Assembly (NCBI GenBank): GCA_039720395.1
Contig: CM077826.1
Coordinates: 14,875,962 to 14,939,961, forward strand
Direction: 5' to 3'
Origin: Liquidambar formosana
Lineage: Eukaryota; Streptophyta; Magnoliopsida; Saxifragales; Altingiaceae
Length of the DNA stretch: 64,000 nt
The notes below the pieces were generated by a model. That model was not told where the DNA came from. It saw nothing but the letters and a program-made list of their open reading frames with translations, and ran no database searches. The translations under genes and the position numbers were made by a program. Below are positions 1-12,900 of this stretch, one piece after another. Each line of letters opens with the position of its first letter. Within the stretch, counting starts at the first letter, position 1.

Positions 1-480
1 TAAGTGATTGTGTTTAAATTTAACACTTTGAAGTGGGTTTTGTAAAACAGTTACATGTAACTATTTAAAAAAAACAACTAAATTGTGAATATTTGTATAA
101 TTTCCCTTCAATATCCTGTGAAAATAGTAAAATATAAATAGAAGTGTTTAAGACTAAATTTAACTTATTAAAATGGTTAAATTTAAGTAATTATAATTAA
201 ATTTGATTTTTTGAAATGGGTTTTGCAAAATAGTTACATAGAACTATTTTTTTTTATTTTAAATAAAAAAAATTACATTTTTAATGTGTAATCTGGTTCA
301 ATATCCTATGAAAATAGTTAAATATAAGTGTTTGAAACTAAATTTAACCTATTAAAATTATTAAATTAAAGTTATTGTAACTAAATTAATTTTTTAAAAT
401 AGGTTTTCTAAAACAGTTACATGTAACTGTTTTAAAGAGAAACGTTTAAATTTTGAATATCTATGTAATCTTTACTTCAA
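1..480. repeat. 183-bp tandem repeat, about 2.6 copies, cut by left edge
   Basis: The block beginning GGTTTTNNAAAANAGTTACAT recurs at about 36, 219 and 402, a constant spacing of 183 bp. Flanking AT-rich text (AACTAAATTTAAC, TTCAATATCCTRTGAAAATAG) repeats in the same register. The copies have diverged by point changes and small indels. The array starts outside the window, so its full size is unknown. The unit length is in the usual range for plant satellites, but only this short stretch is visible. Confidence 0.75.
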
Positions 481-637
481 TAACCTATTCAAGGAATGAG
501 GAGGAGAAAGATATAGAGAGAGAGGTTTAAGTTTCATATCACAAATCTGGGTTATTTTCATTGTCATGAAGGTATAGTATAGGAAATAAAACGTTATAAA
601 TTTGGAATATTTTGTCCCCAATCTTTCAAATCTACTT

Positions 638-670
<33 letters not shown>

Positions 671-1172
671 ATAGGGAAGGGAAAACCTAAACTGAACCTT
701 GCATGAATTCATGGCAATACTTGAAAGAGGCCATCCATAGAGGATTCCTCAATTGGAAACCTAAATTGAACCTTGTAATTAACAAAATGGCAATACCACC
801 TTTAGCTCTGTTACATCACCCAAAGCCCTAATTGACCATAGTGAAGCAATTTATGTAAGAATTAGTGCTCTTCTTTTCTTCTTTAATTTCTTTTCCTTTG
901 TATTTCACCATAACAAGTCAAGGGTTGTTTTTTCACTTAAAGAAAACCTATGGTTGGGCATTGGTGGGGACGCTTTAAGAGAAGACATGGGTTGATTTTG
1001 CATCAAGACCCTTGAGGACATGGGTTATTGACCTGTAGCTTCTCTTGCATAAGAAACAATTGGCATAGAGATGGAAGAGCAGAACAAAGGAGCTAGCTGT
1101 TTGGATCAGTGATTTGGACCCATGTTTGGGTGACGAGTTTGGTGAATTGAGCCTTATTTTTGCACTAGCTAG

Positions 1173-1241
<69 letters not shown>

Positions 1242-1860
1242 AGTGGGATGGGTATATTTTGTTTTAGAGAAGGGAAATGGATGTAGATCGCGGTAAGGAG
1301 AAAATAACATGGGAGGGCATTTTTGTTTGAAAGGATTTAAGGTGGACTTATCCCCTTCATAAGAATCTACTATATATGTCCTTATGCCTTTATAATTCTC
1401 ATAATATGGACTTGTGGCCAAAGTCCCCTACTATATATCACTCCATTCATTATGAGAGATAAAACATATCATCCATTTTAGTTGAGAAATTTTCTATAAT
1501 CAAAATTGCCAAACATAGGGAAAAAAAATGTCAATGAATGTGTTTTTGAAAATTATTTTTAATAATTTTTATTTGTAAGATAACCCATAACCCATTTTTT
1601 AAGAACATCAAAATGACAAGATTTCAATTTTTTTCTCCATTTTTTGGTGGTTGAACAATTTATTTTCATAAAAAGAAATATTAAATGGGTAAATTATGAG
1701 ATTGAAATGGATAAATCTTTGATGAACTTGATATTTGGGATGTGAGTATATGATGTATGTGGCGAAATGTAGGGTTTGGATAATTTAGCCAAATAACATG
1801 AAGTGAAGTAGAGCAGGGGAGGAGGGTAAGTTTAATGTGTGGGCATGCAAAGCATATCCT
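481..1860. other. intergenic, no gene seen
   Basis: This stretch is AT-rich and has no supportable coding region. It holds a poly(A) run near 642-669 and a compound microsatellite near 1173-1239. Short open frames across the microsatellite encode only dipeptide repeats and are not genes. Confidence 0.6.
1173..1239. repeat. (TA)n(GA)n compound microsatellite
   Basis: About 14 TA units run directly into about 18 GA units. It is a simple sequence repeat in intergenic DNA and probably polymorphic in length. Confidence 0.95.
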
Positions 1861-1894
1861 TCACTTTTTTTTTTTTTTTCAAAAAACAAAAAAT

Positions 1895-2232
1895 TATTAT
1901 ATGAAAAGATTGTAAATGGTAAAAAAATTTATACAATCATATTTTGAAAAAACTTTCTTCTACAAAATTATTCAAATGATTAGCTTTTTTGAAAAATTTT
2001 ATATTTTTCATAAAACCTTAAAATTTTTTTTAAAAAAATAGGAGGAATTCTAGATTGATTAGGCTATGGGAAAATAATTACAGTTTAGTGCTATTTTGTA
2101 CTAACTTTCTAATAAACAAGTACTAACTTAACTAAAAATGACTACTACTTGTAATTACTTCTCCAACCAATTTTAAATTTCTCAAAATAGGAGGTGGAAA
2201 GAAAATTGAGAGGTGGCAATAGCCACCCCCTT
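1895..2232. mobile_element. decayed fragment of the local foldback MITE family
   Basis: The text near 1900-2025 (attttgaaaaaactttcttctacaaa, then tatttttcataaaacctta) matches the inner arms of the intact MITEs at 2299-2697 and 2802-3201. The end near 2208-2226 carries GGTGGCAATAGCCACC, like the terminus of the copy at 56851-57244. Only one arm is recognisable and no target duplication is visible. Confidence 0.5.
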
Positions 2233-2298
2233 TTGGAAATATTAGAGGCCAGGGCCCACTCTGCGCAAAGCTGTTGTAACAAGATCACCCTCAGGCAA

Positions 2299-2697
2299 GG
2301 GAACGGCTATTGCAACCCCCCATTCTTATAAGCCCACCCCCCATTTTTTAGCTTTTTAAGGTTTTATGCAAAATATAATAAGTTTTTATCAAAACCGGCC
2401 ATGATGTCCACTAGAAAACATCATTTTGAACAATTTTGTAGAAGAAAGTTTTTCCTAAATCTATCGTTTAAATATACTTTTTAGCCATTTATAGCATTTA
2501 TTTCATTTTTTGCCAAAAAGTCTACCTAAACGATAGATTTTGGAAAAATTTTCTTCTGCAAAGTTGTTCAAAATGATATTTTCTAGTGGACTAAGCAATC
2601 GGTTTTTGCAAAAACCTTTTATATTTTTCATGAAATCTTAAAAACTAAAAGAAAAGGGGTGGGCTTATAAGAATGGGGGATTGCAATAGCCGTTCCC
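2299..2697. mobile_element. foldback MITE copy 1, Mutator-like, 9-bp TSD
   Basis: The element begins GGGAACGGCTATTGCAACCC and ends with the reverse complement, GGATTGCAATAGCCGTTCCC. The two arms pair over almost their whole length, including the internal AATCTATCGTTTAA and AAACGATAGATTT. Flanks are CTCAGGCAA (2290-2298) and CTCAAGCAA (2698-2706), a 9-bp duplication with one mismatch. It is 399 bp and non-coding. A 9-bp duplication with long inverted arms fits a Mutator-like non-autonomous element; no transposase is present. Confidence 0.85.
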
Positions 2698-2801
2698 CTC
2701 AAGCAAAGTGAACAAGCCCATGGTGTGCCAGCAAAGTCAGTTAGGCCCACAGGGGAGGCCAGGCTCCTATTGGCTTGTCCATTTGCTTTGCATAACGACT
2801 T

Positions 2802-3201
2802 GGGAACGGCTATTGCAACCCCCCATTCCTATAAGCCCACTCCCCATCTTTTAGGTTTTTAAGGTTTTATACAAAATATAAAAGGTTTTTATGAAAACCG
2901 GCCATGATGTCCCCTAAAAAACATCATTTTGAACAACTTTGTAGAAAAAAGTTTTTCCAAAATCTATCGTTTAAGTAGACTTTTTGGCAAAAAATGAAAT
3001 AAAGGTTATAAATGGCTAAAAAGTATATTTAAACGATAGATTTTGGAAAAACTTTCTTCTGCAAAGTTGTTCAAAATGATGTTTTCTAATGGACATCATG
3101 GCCGATTTTCATAAAAACTTTTTATATTTTGCATAAAACTTTAAAAACCTAAAGGATGAGGGGTGGCCTTATAGGAATGGGGGGTTGCAATAGCCGTTCC
3201 C
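2802..3201. mobile_element. foldback MITE copy 2, Mutator-like, 9-bp TSD
   Basis: This 400-bp element has the same termini as the copy 100 bp to its left (GGGAACGGCTATTGC, ending GCAATAGCCGTTCCC). Flanks are TAACGACTT (2793-2801) and TAACCACTT (3202-3210), a 9-bp duplication with one mismatch. The arms form a near-perfect hairpin. The two independent 9-bp duplications define the element ends well. Confidence 0.87.
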
Positions 3202-3599
3202 TAACCACTTCCTTTGAGCCAAGTACCTACAAGCTTGGATCATGGAACTATAAGTGGGGGGAGCTCCAGCTTCCCCCTTTTTTTTACAAAGACTAATAGC
3301 TGCTTGGGAGTCTGATTACACGATAATTTGCCTATGGCCATGTTTTCAAACAAATTTTGCTAACATGGAGGGCACGCTTGTCATTGCCGCATTCATCACC
3401 ATGGGCCTTTTTTTTGGACTTGGTTCATGTTAGGCAGCGAATGGTGGTCTAAGTTGTCATTTTCAAAATCTTTGATGGAAGGAATTTGATAATAAAAAAT
3501 AAATAAATAAATAAAAGCCTATTGAGGTGGAATTTATTTAAATAAAGGTCTTGGAGTTTCTAAATTTCTTCAAACCCAAAAATAAAAAATAAAAAAAGG

Positions 3600-3856
3600 G
3601 ACTTGAAGAACCCATAGTATCACGCTACTTGTTCGAGAGTCATGTCACTCAACAACCTAAATCAAAGGCCATAGTAAAGTAGCACGCCAAATGCGATCAG
3701 TGCCTCTCGAAGAGTAGATCTTGCATTTGAACCTCACCTGCCCAATAACCACCAATTAAAATCCCAAGTGGTCTGATAATTACCTGAACGTGCAGAACAG
3801 GGGATTCTCTACCCAATACCCACCTTTATTGGATTTAGGGGGAAAAAAAAAAAAAA
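3600..3856 (+). mobile_element. possible SINE-like retroposon
   Basis: A box-B-like run (tgcatttgaacctcacc near 3722-3738) is followed by about 100 bp of unique sequence and an A-run of about 15. This is the layout of a tRNA-derived SINE. No clear box A or target duplication is visible, so this is tentative. Confidence 0.3.
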
Positions 3857-3857
3857 A

Positions 3858-4263
3858 GAGGGCGGCTATTGTAACCCCTTAACTTTATTTATAAATCTCA
3901 CTTCTTCTCACTTTTTAAGGTTTTACGAAAATGTAAAAGGTTATTATAAAAACTAATTGACTTGTTCACTTGAAAACATCATTTTGAACATTGTAGAAGA
4001 AATTTTTTTCAAAATCTATCATTTGAGTGAACTTTTTGGTCATTTATAATTTTTGTTTTAGTAAAAATAAATAGAGATTGTATATAGTAAAAAAAATGCT
4101 TTTAAACAACATATTTTAGAAAAAATTTATTTTATAAAGTTGTTCAAAGTAATATTTTTTAGGGGACAACGCAGTTAGTTTTTATAAAAACCATTTATAT
4201 TTTTTTTATAATTTTAGAAAATGAAAAGAAGTGGGGTTCATAAATAAAATTGAGGGGTTGCAA
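3858..4263. mobile_element. foldback MITE copy 3, diverged
   Basis: It starts GGCGGCTATTGTAACCCC after an A-run and ends near TGAGGGGTTGCAA before another A-run. Internal text (ACATCATTTTGAACA, AATCTATCATTTGAGTG, TTTTTAAGGTTTTACG) matches the better copies to its left. The last dozen bases of the right terminus seem lost. It is more diverged than copies 1 and 2, so probably older. Confidence 0.65.
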
Positions 4264-4339
4264 AAAAAAAGAAAAAAAAAAAAGAAAATGGGTTTGAAGT
4301 TTAGGCTTGGAGTCCAACAAATCATTGGTCTCTACTCTA

Positions 4340-5388
4340 GGGAGCGGCTAATGCAACCCCACTAAAGGTTAAGTTGTCCCCCTCTGTTATCCCCACCCCC
4401 CAAAAATATATATCCACCCCTCTCAAAGACCTCACTACCCCTCATTCTCACCCACCCCTCTTGCTCACCCTACACCGCATGGTAGTGACGACCGGCGAGA
4501 AGAAGAAGAAGAAGAGACGGCGACGGCGACAGCGACCGACGAAGAAGGGCGACGACGACCGGCGAAGAAGGGCGAAGGTGACGGCGCCCCCTCCATTTTT
4601 TCCGGCGACTCTTCTCCTGCTCTTTTTTTTTTTTTTTTTCTTCTCCTCTGCTAGTCAAATCTATCAAATCTGTGGTTAGATTTATTAGATCTATGTTCCT
4701 TCATTTTTTTCTGGCGACCTTCTCTCTTCTTCTCCTTTTCTTTCTTTCTCTCTGTCTTTCTTCCTTTTTTTTTTTTTTTTTTTCCTCTGTGGTCAGATCT
4801 GTGTATTCTTCCATTTTTTTCCGGCGATGGGGAGGGAGGGTTGCCGACGAGAAGGGGGTGCGGGAGAGGGGTTATGGGAAGGAAAGAAAAAAAAGAACAG
4901 AAAAGAAGAGGGAAGAGGAGGAAGGAAGAAGAGGGGTGCGGGGTTTCGGCGAGGGGTGTGGGAGAGGGGTTCTAGGAAGGAAAAAAAAAAAAAAAAAAAA
5001 ACAAACAGAGAAGAAGAGGGAAGAGGAGGAAGGAAGAAGAGGGGTGCGGGGTTCCGACGAGGGAGGTTTTAAATTCAAAACCTTCATTTTTTCTGGCGAG
5101 TGGTGCGGGAAAGTGGTTTTGGGAAGGAAAGAAAAAACAAAGGTAGAGAAAAAGAAGGAAGAAGAGGAAGGAAGAAAAGGGGTGCGGGTTTCCGGCGAGG
5201 AAGGTTTTGTTTTCAAAACCTCCATTTTTTCCGACGAGAGGTGTGGGAGAGAGGTCGTCAGTGAGGAGGGGTGCAGGAGAGGGGATGGGTGAGGGTTAAG
5301 CCCTTTTTGGTAATTTTACATAATCATTTTTTTAATTAAAAAAACTGGGGGCAACTTAACCTTTTGGGAGGTTGCAATAGCCGTTCCC
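4340..5388. mobile_element. larger relative of the foldback MITE family (1.05 kb)
   Basis: Termini are GGGAGCGGCTAATGCAACCC and its partner GGTTGCAATAGCCGTTCCC. Subterminal AAGGTTAAGTTG pairs with CAACTTAACCTT. Possible 9-bp flanks TCTACTCTA and CTTACTATA match only partly. The interior is unrelated to the small MITEs: purine-rich low-complexity DNA with three imperfect repeats containing GGCGAGG and TTCAAAACCTYCATTTTTTC. Open frames here encode only Lys/Glu/Arg or Ser/Phe runs and are not credible genes. Confidence 0.65.
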
Positions 5389-5571
5389 CTTACTATATTT
5401 CGGCCTCATCAAAGCCCAGCCTTTACACAGCCAGCTGCCAGGTAATAAAGAGATCAAATTGTCGTTGTAAGCAAACTAGGCTTCGCCGCTTCGGTCTCCA
5501 ACTGTCCAGCCAAGCTCACGTATGAGAAAGATAAAAAAGTTTTAGAGAGAGAAAGAGACTGACAGACCAAA

Positions 5572-8500
5572 ATGAATCTCTACTCCCACGATCTCTCTCT
5601 CTTCGACTTCAATTTCTCCGATCCAATCCTCGAAACCCTAACTCGCACCTCCTCCAACTCACCTTCATCAGTTTCAATCTCAACCGTTGACGATGATGAT
5701 GATGATGATCGTCGTCGTCCTCATCCCGTCCAAATTCGTAGCCCCCCGAAGCACCGTCACGACGGGACTTCGCCTCTCCCTTTGGGTATGGACTGGAGCC
5801 CTCCTCCTCGCAAATGGGTATGCTCTGTTTCGCCTTCATCTTTTTTTGTTATTTTCAGTTTGGTTCCCGAGAAAACTAAGGACATGGAAAAAAAAAAATC
5901 AGAAATTTCTGAATTTTAAGCGGGTCTATCTTGGGTTGCTTACAGAAGGTAGGGAAAATGAAAGAAAATTGATAATTTGGGAATTATGGGTTTGACATTT
6001 ATTGTCCGACCAAACAGCATGAAAACATGATATTCAAATTTAACTTCCTTTTTTATTTTCCGTGGTATTCTTAGGAACCGAACAGAAATTAATGAAAACT
6101 TATATTAGTTAAGTTAAATTAGAACATTTTAGGTTCTGTTGAATGGATATTTTAGTTTTCTCAAGTGCAAAATAGGGGAAAACATAATATTTAAAGGATT
6201 GAACATAAAAAATAAAAATTTCTTGCAATTTCTCAGCAACCAAACGGATTTAGACTTAATTTTTTGTTGGAAAATAATTGTTTCATATTGAGTTGAGTTC
6301 AGTTGTAGTTCTGTCTGCTTGATTGATAGGTTTTTGTTGATTCTTAAGAGGTTCCGTTTAGCCAGTGATCTGATGTAAGAACCCGAGATAGACCACCCAC
6401 TGACACTTTTTTAAGTTTGAAATTGATATTTTAATTCAGTGGATGTTGAGTTCCAACGCATTCATTTTAAGGAAAGTATGAGTTTATGACTCTTTGGACT
6501 TGATCATCAGATCCTCTAAAAGTAGTGGATTCAGTTGATACACAGGTCCTGATGCATGATTTTGGTCTATCCTATTTTATTTGGAATAGTCTATTAAATC
6601 AAAGAAAACAAAATGATTATATAAGAAGTACATTTGCTTGTGTGACTTAACAATATTTTCTACAACCTACAAGTTGGTTGTATCGACCTAACTTCCTGAA
6701 CAATATTCTCAACTAGCTAGCTCGCTTTAACTTTCATTTTTCTCAGAACTACACTTTGCTCCAAGGGCTAAGCCAGGAATTTAGTTCACGAGAGTTGAAA
6801 TTTGGTTGGTTGTTAATACTTTATTTTAATTCAAAAAATCGAAGATGCTTTTAGTGGGGTTTGGGAGGGGTGGGTTGGATATGGTCCTCACCTTTGTCAC
6901 TCCCCCCCTTACTAAGTGGTTGCTCTCATGACTCAAATATATGCTTTCACACTTGGTAGCTTGAGACTTCTACCTTTGCACCAAAAAATGGTAAAAGAAA
7001 GGAATTGACATAATGCTTTTGAGAGAGGGAAAGGGAACAATGGTACAGTAAAAGTTACATAAAAATTTAGCATTGCACATGACAATAAAGAAAATGAAAT
7101 AAAATGGAATGAACTTGGTAGGTGATCCAGGTCAATAATTATTGAATATGTTGTTGGAGTGTTAAAAACCAGGTACGCGTAATCTGAAATTTCTCCATAA
7201 TGTTGAATGATTTACATATTTAGGCATTTTCCTTTTTCTATATTATTTTTCATTTTTTGGGGGTTAGCCCAAATTAGGCCTTCGACTATATGGTTGCTTT
7301 AAGGTCTGAAATTGTCAATCTCTAAAACAGCAGGCTCAACAACTTATCCATTTCGTAATGTTTAATGTTATGAGCTACTCACATCCACAGTTTAACAATT
7401 AAGATTATTCTATTCCATATAATTTCCTGTTCTTCTAATATAGGATGGACGGGAATCCATTTGGCCACACAATCCTCATACAGGATGGAGTTACTGCGTC
7501 ACAGTTCCTTCTTGGATTGTCTTACCAAAATCAAGAGGTTCAGATCCTGTGGTGGTATACATTTTCATCTATATTCTCCAATTGTATCATTCTGCTGTTT
7601 TGGACTACGGCAATTGTTGGTTATATAAATTATACATTTGTATATAAATTATTTTTTGCTTTGGCTGTGCATTATATTTTCTACATTTAAGTCATTCTTA
7701 TTTCTGGATCAAAAGCAACCTACATTTGGTAACTCTAATTGTATATTTTTGGCCTATTGCACTTTTTGAGGATTTATATTTTGTTGTTCAATTTTCAATC
7801 CTTTCAAGATCTTCATTATCATCTATTTTATATTTAAAAAAGGTCTTTACAGCATATTATTCTGAGGTTAATTAATATGGTTGATGCAAATTGAAAGTAA
7901 AGAAACTTGGTGTAGTATGATGTGGTATTTTCTTAACCTCTCTCTCTCTCTCTCTCTTATGGTCCCACCCCCCTCCTCTTTCCACATACACACACTTGAA
8001 TGCAATTGCATAGAACCCTTCTTATTTTCTGTTTTATTTTAATTATCTTTTGTTGTAGTTGGATGTAGGCGGATGACATTCTAGTTGCATTCGTTTATCC
8101 TTGTAACTTCATCTTTTTATTATTTTCCATGCTGTGATTTGCCCACTGTAAGATAATGAGTGCCAGTTGTTTGTTTCTGTATTATCAACTGTGCTATGGT
8201 TCTTAAAACGATCTCTTTTAAGCTCTTTTTTTTTCCTTGTCAAATATTTTAATCCTTCATCAACAAAGTCAATAGTTTTGGGTGGGAGCAAGTTTTATTT
8301 TCAGTTTTAACTTGGGTTGACGGGATGTTACATCTAGAATTCCTTGTTTAATGGCTTCTAGTTCACACTAGCATATTCTCTTTAAGTCGGTTAATTTGCT
8401 CGTGCCATAGTGGCATATGTCAAACCATGTCACATTTTATTAAAATAAACTTCATTAGTACTTATCTTTTTACCATGGTCAATTAGTTTCTTTATTTTGT

Positions 8501-9005
8501 CCTATACTCCTATGATGAATGGATGGTTGTTGTTATAGGCATTTAGTAATGCAACTATTGTTAACCCGCACGATGCTTGGAAGACAACTTATAATCAATA
8601 GTCATTAGAAACTTTTGATGAGAATGAACTAAGAAATATTTTAAGTGGGCTAAGGGAAAGGGATAACACTTTTAAGCCAAAATAAGTAAAAGAGGAGGAT
8701 ATGAAAAGAATGATATGAAATCTAAACTAAAGTAATGGGATATTTTCCCTTAAATTCCAAAGCAAACACTAGCCAAAAAAAAAAAAAAAAAAATTGTCTA
8801 TCTATTTCTATTTTTGGAAGAAAATTCATGTGAATGGCTTGGTAAAATAGACATAAGTAGCCAAAGTTGTCAATATTCATTCCTTTAACATAAATGTAAA
8901 TTTTGATAATGGTAAGAAATGGGGATTTGATTAGCGTTTCTGTAAGCATTTAGGAATTGAATGCTTTGAAATTAATATTAACTTAAAAAATGTGTGAATT
9001 ATTTA

Positions 9006-9043
<38 letters not shown>

Positions 9044-9894
9044 TTTTAGGAATATGAATCAGTTTAAAAAGAGTTAAGAGAGTGTGTGGATAAGGAAGAG
9101 ATTTTTTGTAATTGATCAGACATGGAATTGAATTAGAGAGTGTAGGAACTAACTAGGATTTTTGTGGGTGTAAGGAACAGTAAATGCTTTAAACATTTTA
9201 GTTAAAATTTTATTGGGGCTTGAATTATTATTTCTACTAGTAATAAATTATTAAAATAATATGGGAAAATTATGAAGAGATTTAGCCTCATGTGATCTGC
9301 TTGATGCATGGGGTAGCAATTTTCCATTTTGTTTGCCCAAAAGAACTGATTAAGTTGTCACTGCAAGTGAAAAGTGGGTTAAGGTCCACAAGCATAGTTC
9401 AAGCTAACCACACCTTCTATTTTATCAAATGGAACATAAAATTATGCTCTCTGTAAAGCAGGAAGGTCCGAAAATTTAGAAGATATAATACATATGAAAT
9501 TAGGCTTAGATGGGTGCAGAACGTCTACATGGCGAGTTGAAGTTTGGGGCCATTCATTTGAAATTGTATTCTTTTATAAATTTCAAATCGTATCAAATTT
9601 ACCTATGAAAATGATTAAGAGTCATGTATTTTAGTCTAGAGAGAGGCTAAGTGCCACAATGAATTGATTTATTTTTAACCTAAATAAAAATTAATAAGAA
9701 GTAGGTTTGACATTTTGAAGGAAAAAGGTGGCTACATGACCAACTTTAGTACACCAACAGATATAGATGGGAGAAATTATTTTTAAACAATTTATATTCT
9801 CCACACCAAATTTTCTTATGAAACTTATTGGACATAGCACTAATTTAAGTCAATGTGTGGGCATACATTGCTGGACCTCATTTCTCATCTTTTC

Positions 9895-9927
<33 letters not shown>

Positions 9928-12900
9928 TTGCTTTATGCATTTTCTGTTTTATTATCTTTGATATTTCAAGAACAGGATTATAGGGCTCAATTTGACATTT
10001 TGTTATCAGAATTAATGAGAAATGAGCAGGAGAAAAAGCTTCTATGTCCGATTAAGTGTTTTTGAAATATCTGATTTATCATTACAATGAGAATTTATTA
10101 AATGTTTTAAAGATATGAAATGTCATGAGTTATTCGATTTTTTACCAGAGATATTCTTATGCTATAGTTGGTGACTTCTGTTAGTAATTTTGGATCAAGG
10201 CTGATTCTGCATTTTTTTGGGTGATATTGAAGTTGCTCAAGTTATTAACATACATAAACAACAGTTTTACAGGGTTCAAATTGGTATACAATCACCTGAA
10301 GGGGTCACTACAACTCGAGGAATTTTACGAAGATTTAGTGATTTCTTAAAGCTATTTTCTGAGGTAGGTTTGAATTTCCTCTTCATTTTCCTTAAAGTAG
10401 GATTATTCATTTTATTATCTTTGATGGATACCTTTTTCGTTTTAAAAATTAATTGTGTTATTCACCCCATCATCTTCAGTGCCTTGGCAGAAATTTTATT
10501 TGATTTGGGTATAGTGGTTCATCTTCATTCTTATTCTGTTACTGACTGTTTTTGGTAGCTCAAAAAGGCGTTTCCAAAGAAAAATCTTCCCTCAGCTCCA
10601 CCTAAGAGGCTTATGAGAATGAAAAGCAGGACGCTATTGGAAGAGGTAAGTAACATTTCATTTTTCTTGTTTGTCATTGGTATCTTTCAGATATACGAGT
10701 TCATAATTACTCTACCGGTGATTCTACTCTTAGGAATTCATTATAGTAGTGTGTTAACTTATTCTTGTTGTCTCTCAATGAATAAAGAAACTTTCAGGAA
10801 TATTGTCAAAAGCTCTCTCTCTCTCTCTCTTTCTTGCTCTATCTTTCTTATACACCCCCTTGTCTTCCTTTGCCTTTTTTTTTTTTTTTTTGGGTAGCAC
10901 GTGAAGCATGACAAAGAAGATGTTATGCTTTTAACTTTTTCTAAAAGATAATCAATCTGCATAGGAAGCTTAAAAAGATTTGCAGATCACCTGTTTATTC
11001 TGTTGAACTAAAAAGATTGCCTACATATAAAAGATGGCTAAAAATTGGTAAATAATATTTTAAAAGATCACCCATTAAATAATATTGAGGTTGATAGTGA
11101 TGAATCAAACACTATTGGGTAAATGGATTTAGAGATTTGTTCAAGGTAGTTATTGTTAGGTGTTTGGAAAGTTATAATGGGTGGTCTTGGTTCTTTTGTG
11201 TGGGAGTTGTGTTTCAAAGTGAGTGATGATGAGCGAGTTAGATTTTGGAAAGACGTTTGATGCAAGAAAGAGGCATGTTGATGCTTAATCAGTGTATTCT
11301 GTATGACTGTGTAAAGGGTTGGCTGAGATGGTCGATCACTTTTTTTTTTTTTTTTTTAAAACATTGTAAAGTGGCTTTTGAGTGGTGGGATTTTAGTTCT
11401 TCCACTTTTAGTTCTCATAGAATGGAATTAGATCTTGTCATTCTTGTGCCTATCTTTGTCTTCCACGTGACAAGCTCGTTCTTGTCCTTTTGGGCCTGCA
11501 TGTGAGGGTAAGTGTTGAGAAGGCCCACATCCGACATTGCCTAAATTGTGGGCTTAATTTAGCTTCATATACCTGTTTGGGCTCTCCACCTATTAATAGC
11601 TTAGAATTTCGGGTTGGTTCTTCGTTCTCCTAAAATTAGAGAAGTGGAAAAAATGCTCCAGGGTGGGATTTGAAGGGGGTACTTGTTTAGAAAATATGAT
11701 GCCTTTATGAGAACATAAATATATGGTGGATAAATGTTAAAGATGGTCACTCACTTGGAAAATATAATTCGAGGGGATTTGAGGAGTTAGTGGGATGCAA
11801 AACACTTATATTGATAAATTGTTTTTCACTCCAATTGCTAGGGCAAAATCACAAGAAGGGGCTAATTTAGAAGTTTTTTTCCTTTCTATTTCCCCCTGAT
11901 AAAGTAAACTTCTTTTATACTATATAGAAGGGCAAAAACACCCTGTACACACGAGGAGTATAAGAACAAGCACCAAACAAAAATTGCGATGAGAGCATAA
12001 GCAAAAAGTTTACAAATGACATTCGGTTCCCAAAATAATCTGAATGTATTTAAGCAAAATGTTTTCTAACCATCTTCTACAATGAATAGTTCTACGTACC
12101 CACCCTTGGGTAGCCCAGTTGGTAAGGGTGAACTTGTGATTGTGTTGTTAGGCGCATGGTCACAGGTTTGATTCCCCACAAGGACAACCCAAGATTTAAG
12201 TGGGGGCTGTGAAGGTGGGTTGTTGTGCTAGTCTCCCTGGGGGTCTAGGTTCCATGGTTGGGTCCAAAGGGCCGTGTTGTGGGATGGTTCCCCCTTTATT
12301 AAAAATAAAAAAATAAAAAAAGGTTCTATGTTTGCTATTACTTCCCTTCTAAAGTGTCCACAATAGCATGAGGCACCATTCTCTAAGCTAAAGATGAAAC
12401 ATTCTTGCATTCAAAGGTCTGTTGGCTGAGAAATAATAAATTTGCCACTGGGGTTAGCAGTCTAGTCGTCAAATTAGCAAAATATCTGAGAAAAAACTGC
12501 AGGGTGGTATAGCCATATAGGTGACTACTGTGTTGTTCATGGTTCTGACACTTGATGAACCTGTAAAGGTAATGTATTTCATATGATTAAACTTGACCTT
12601 TGTAGGCTTATATAACCCCAACTCCAAATGAAACTTTCTACTAAGTGGGGAAAAGGTTAAGCTGATTTGATGGTTTAACTTTAGTGACATAAATAAAATT
12701 CTCTATTAATTTCAGTGGCATAGTTAAAGTCTGCCAAAATGTAACTACTGCTTAAAGTTTGAAGGATCATTGCTATATGTTTTAAAATATGTGGCCGTAT
12801 TGTCCTTGATCCTGATGAAATGGGAAAAGCATCGAAGTAGTTAGTCTTCCTTCACTATCTCAATCACAGGTAATTGAAATGATGTTTGTTGTTGTTGTTT

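Noticed and set aside
1114..1421. Open frames on both strands across the TA/GA microsatellite
   Set aside because: They encode only Tyr-Ile, Arg-Glu or Ser-Leu repeats from the simple sequence and have no exon context.
4374..5292. Open frames rich in Lys/Glu/Arg or Ser/Phe
   Set aside because: They lie inside a transposon-like element and follow purine or pyrimidine runs; no domain or codon signal supports a gene.
12105..12185. Possible tRNA gene
   Set aside because: Boxes A and B are present, but the spacing, the lack of a closed acceptor stem, the long 3' body and the A-tail identify a SINE.
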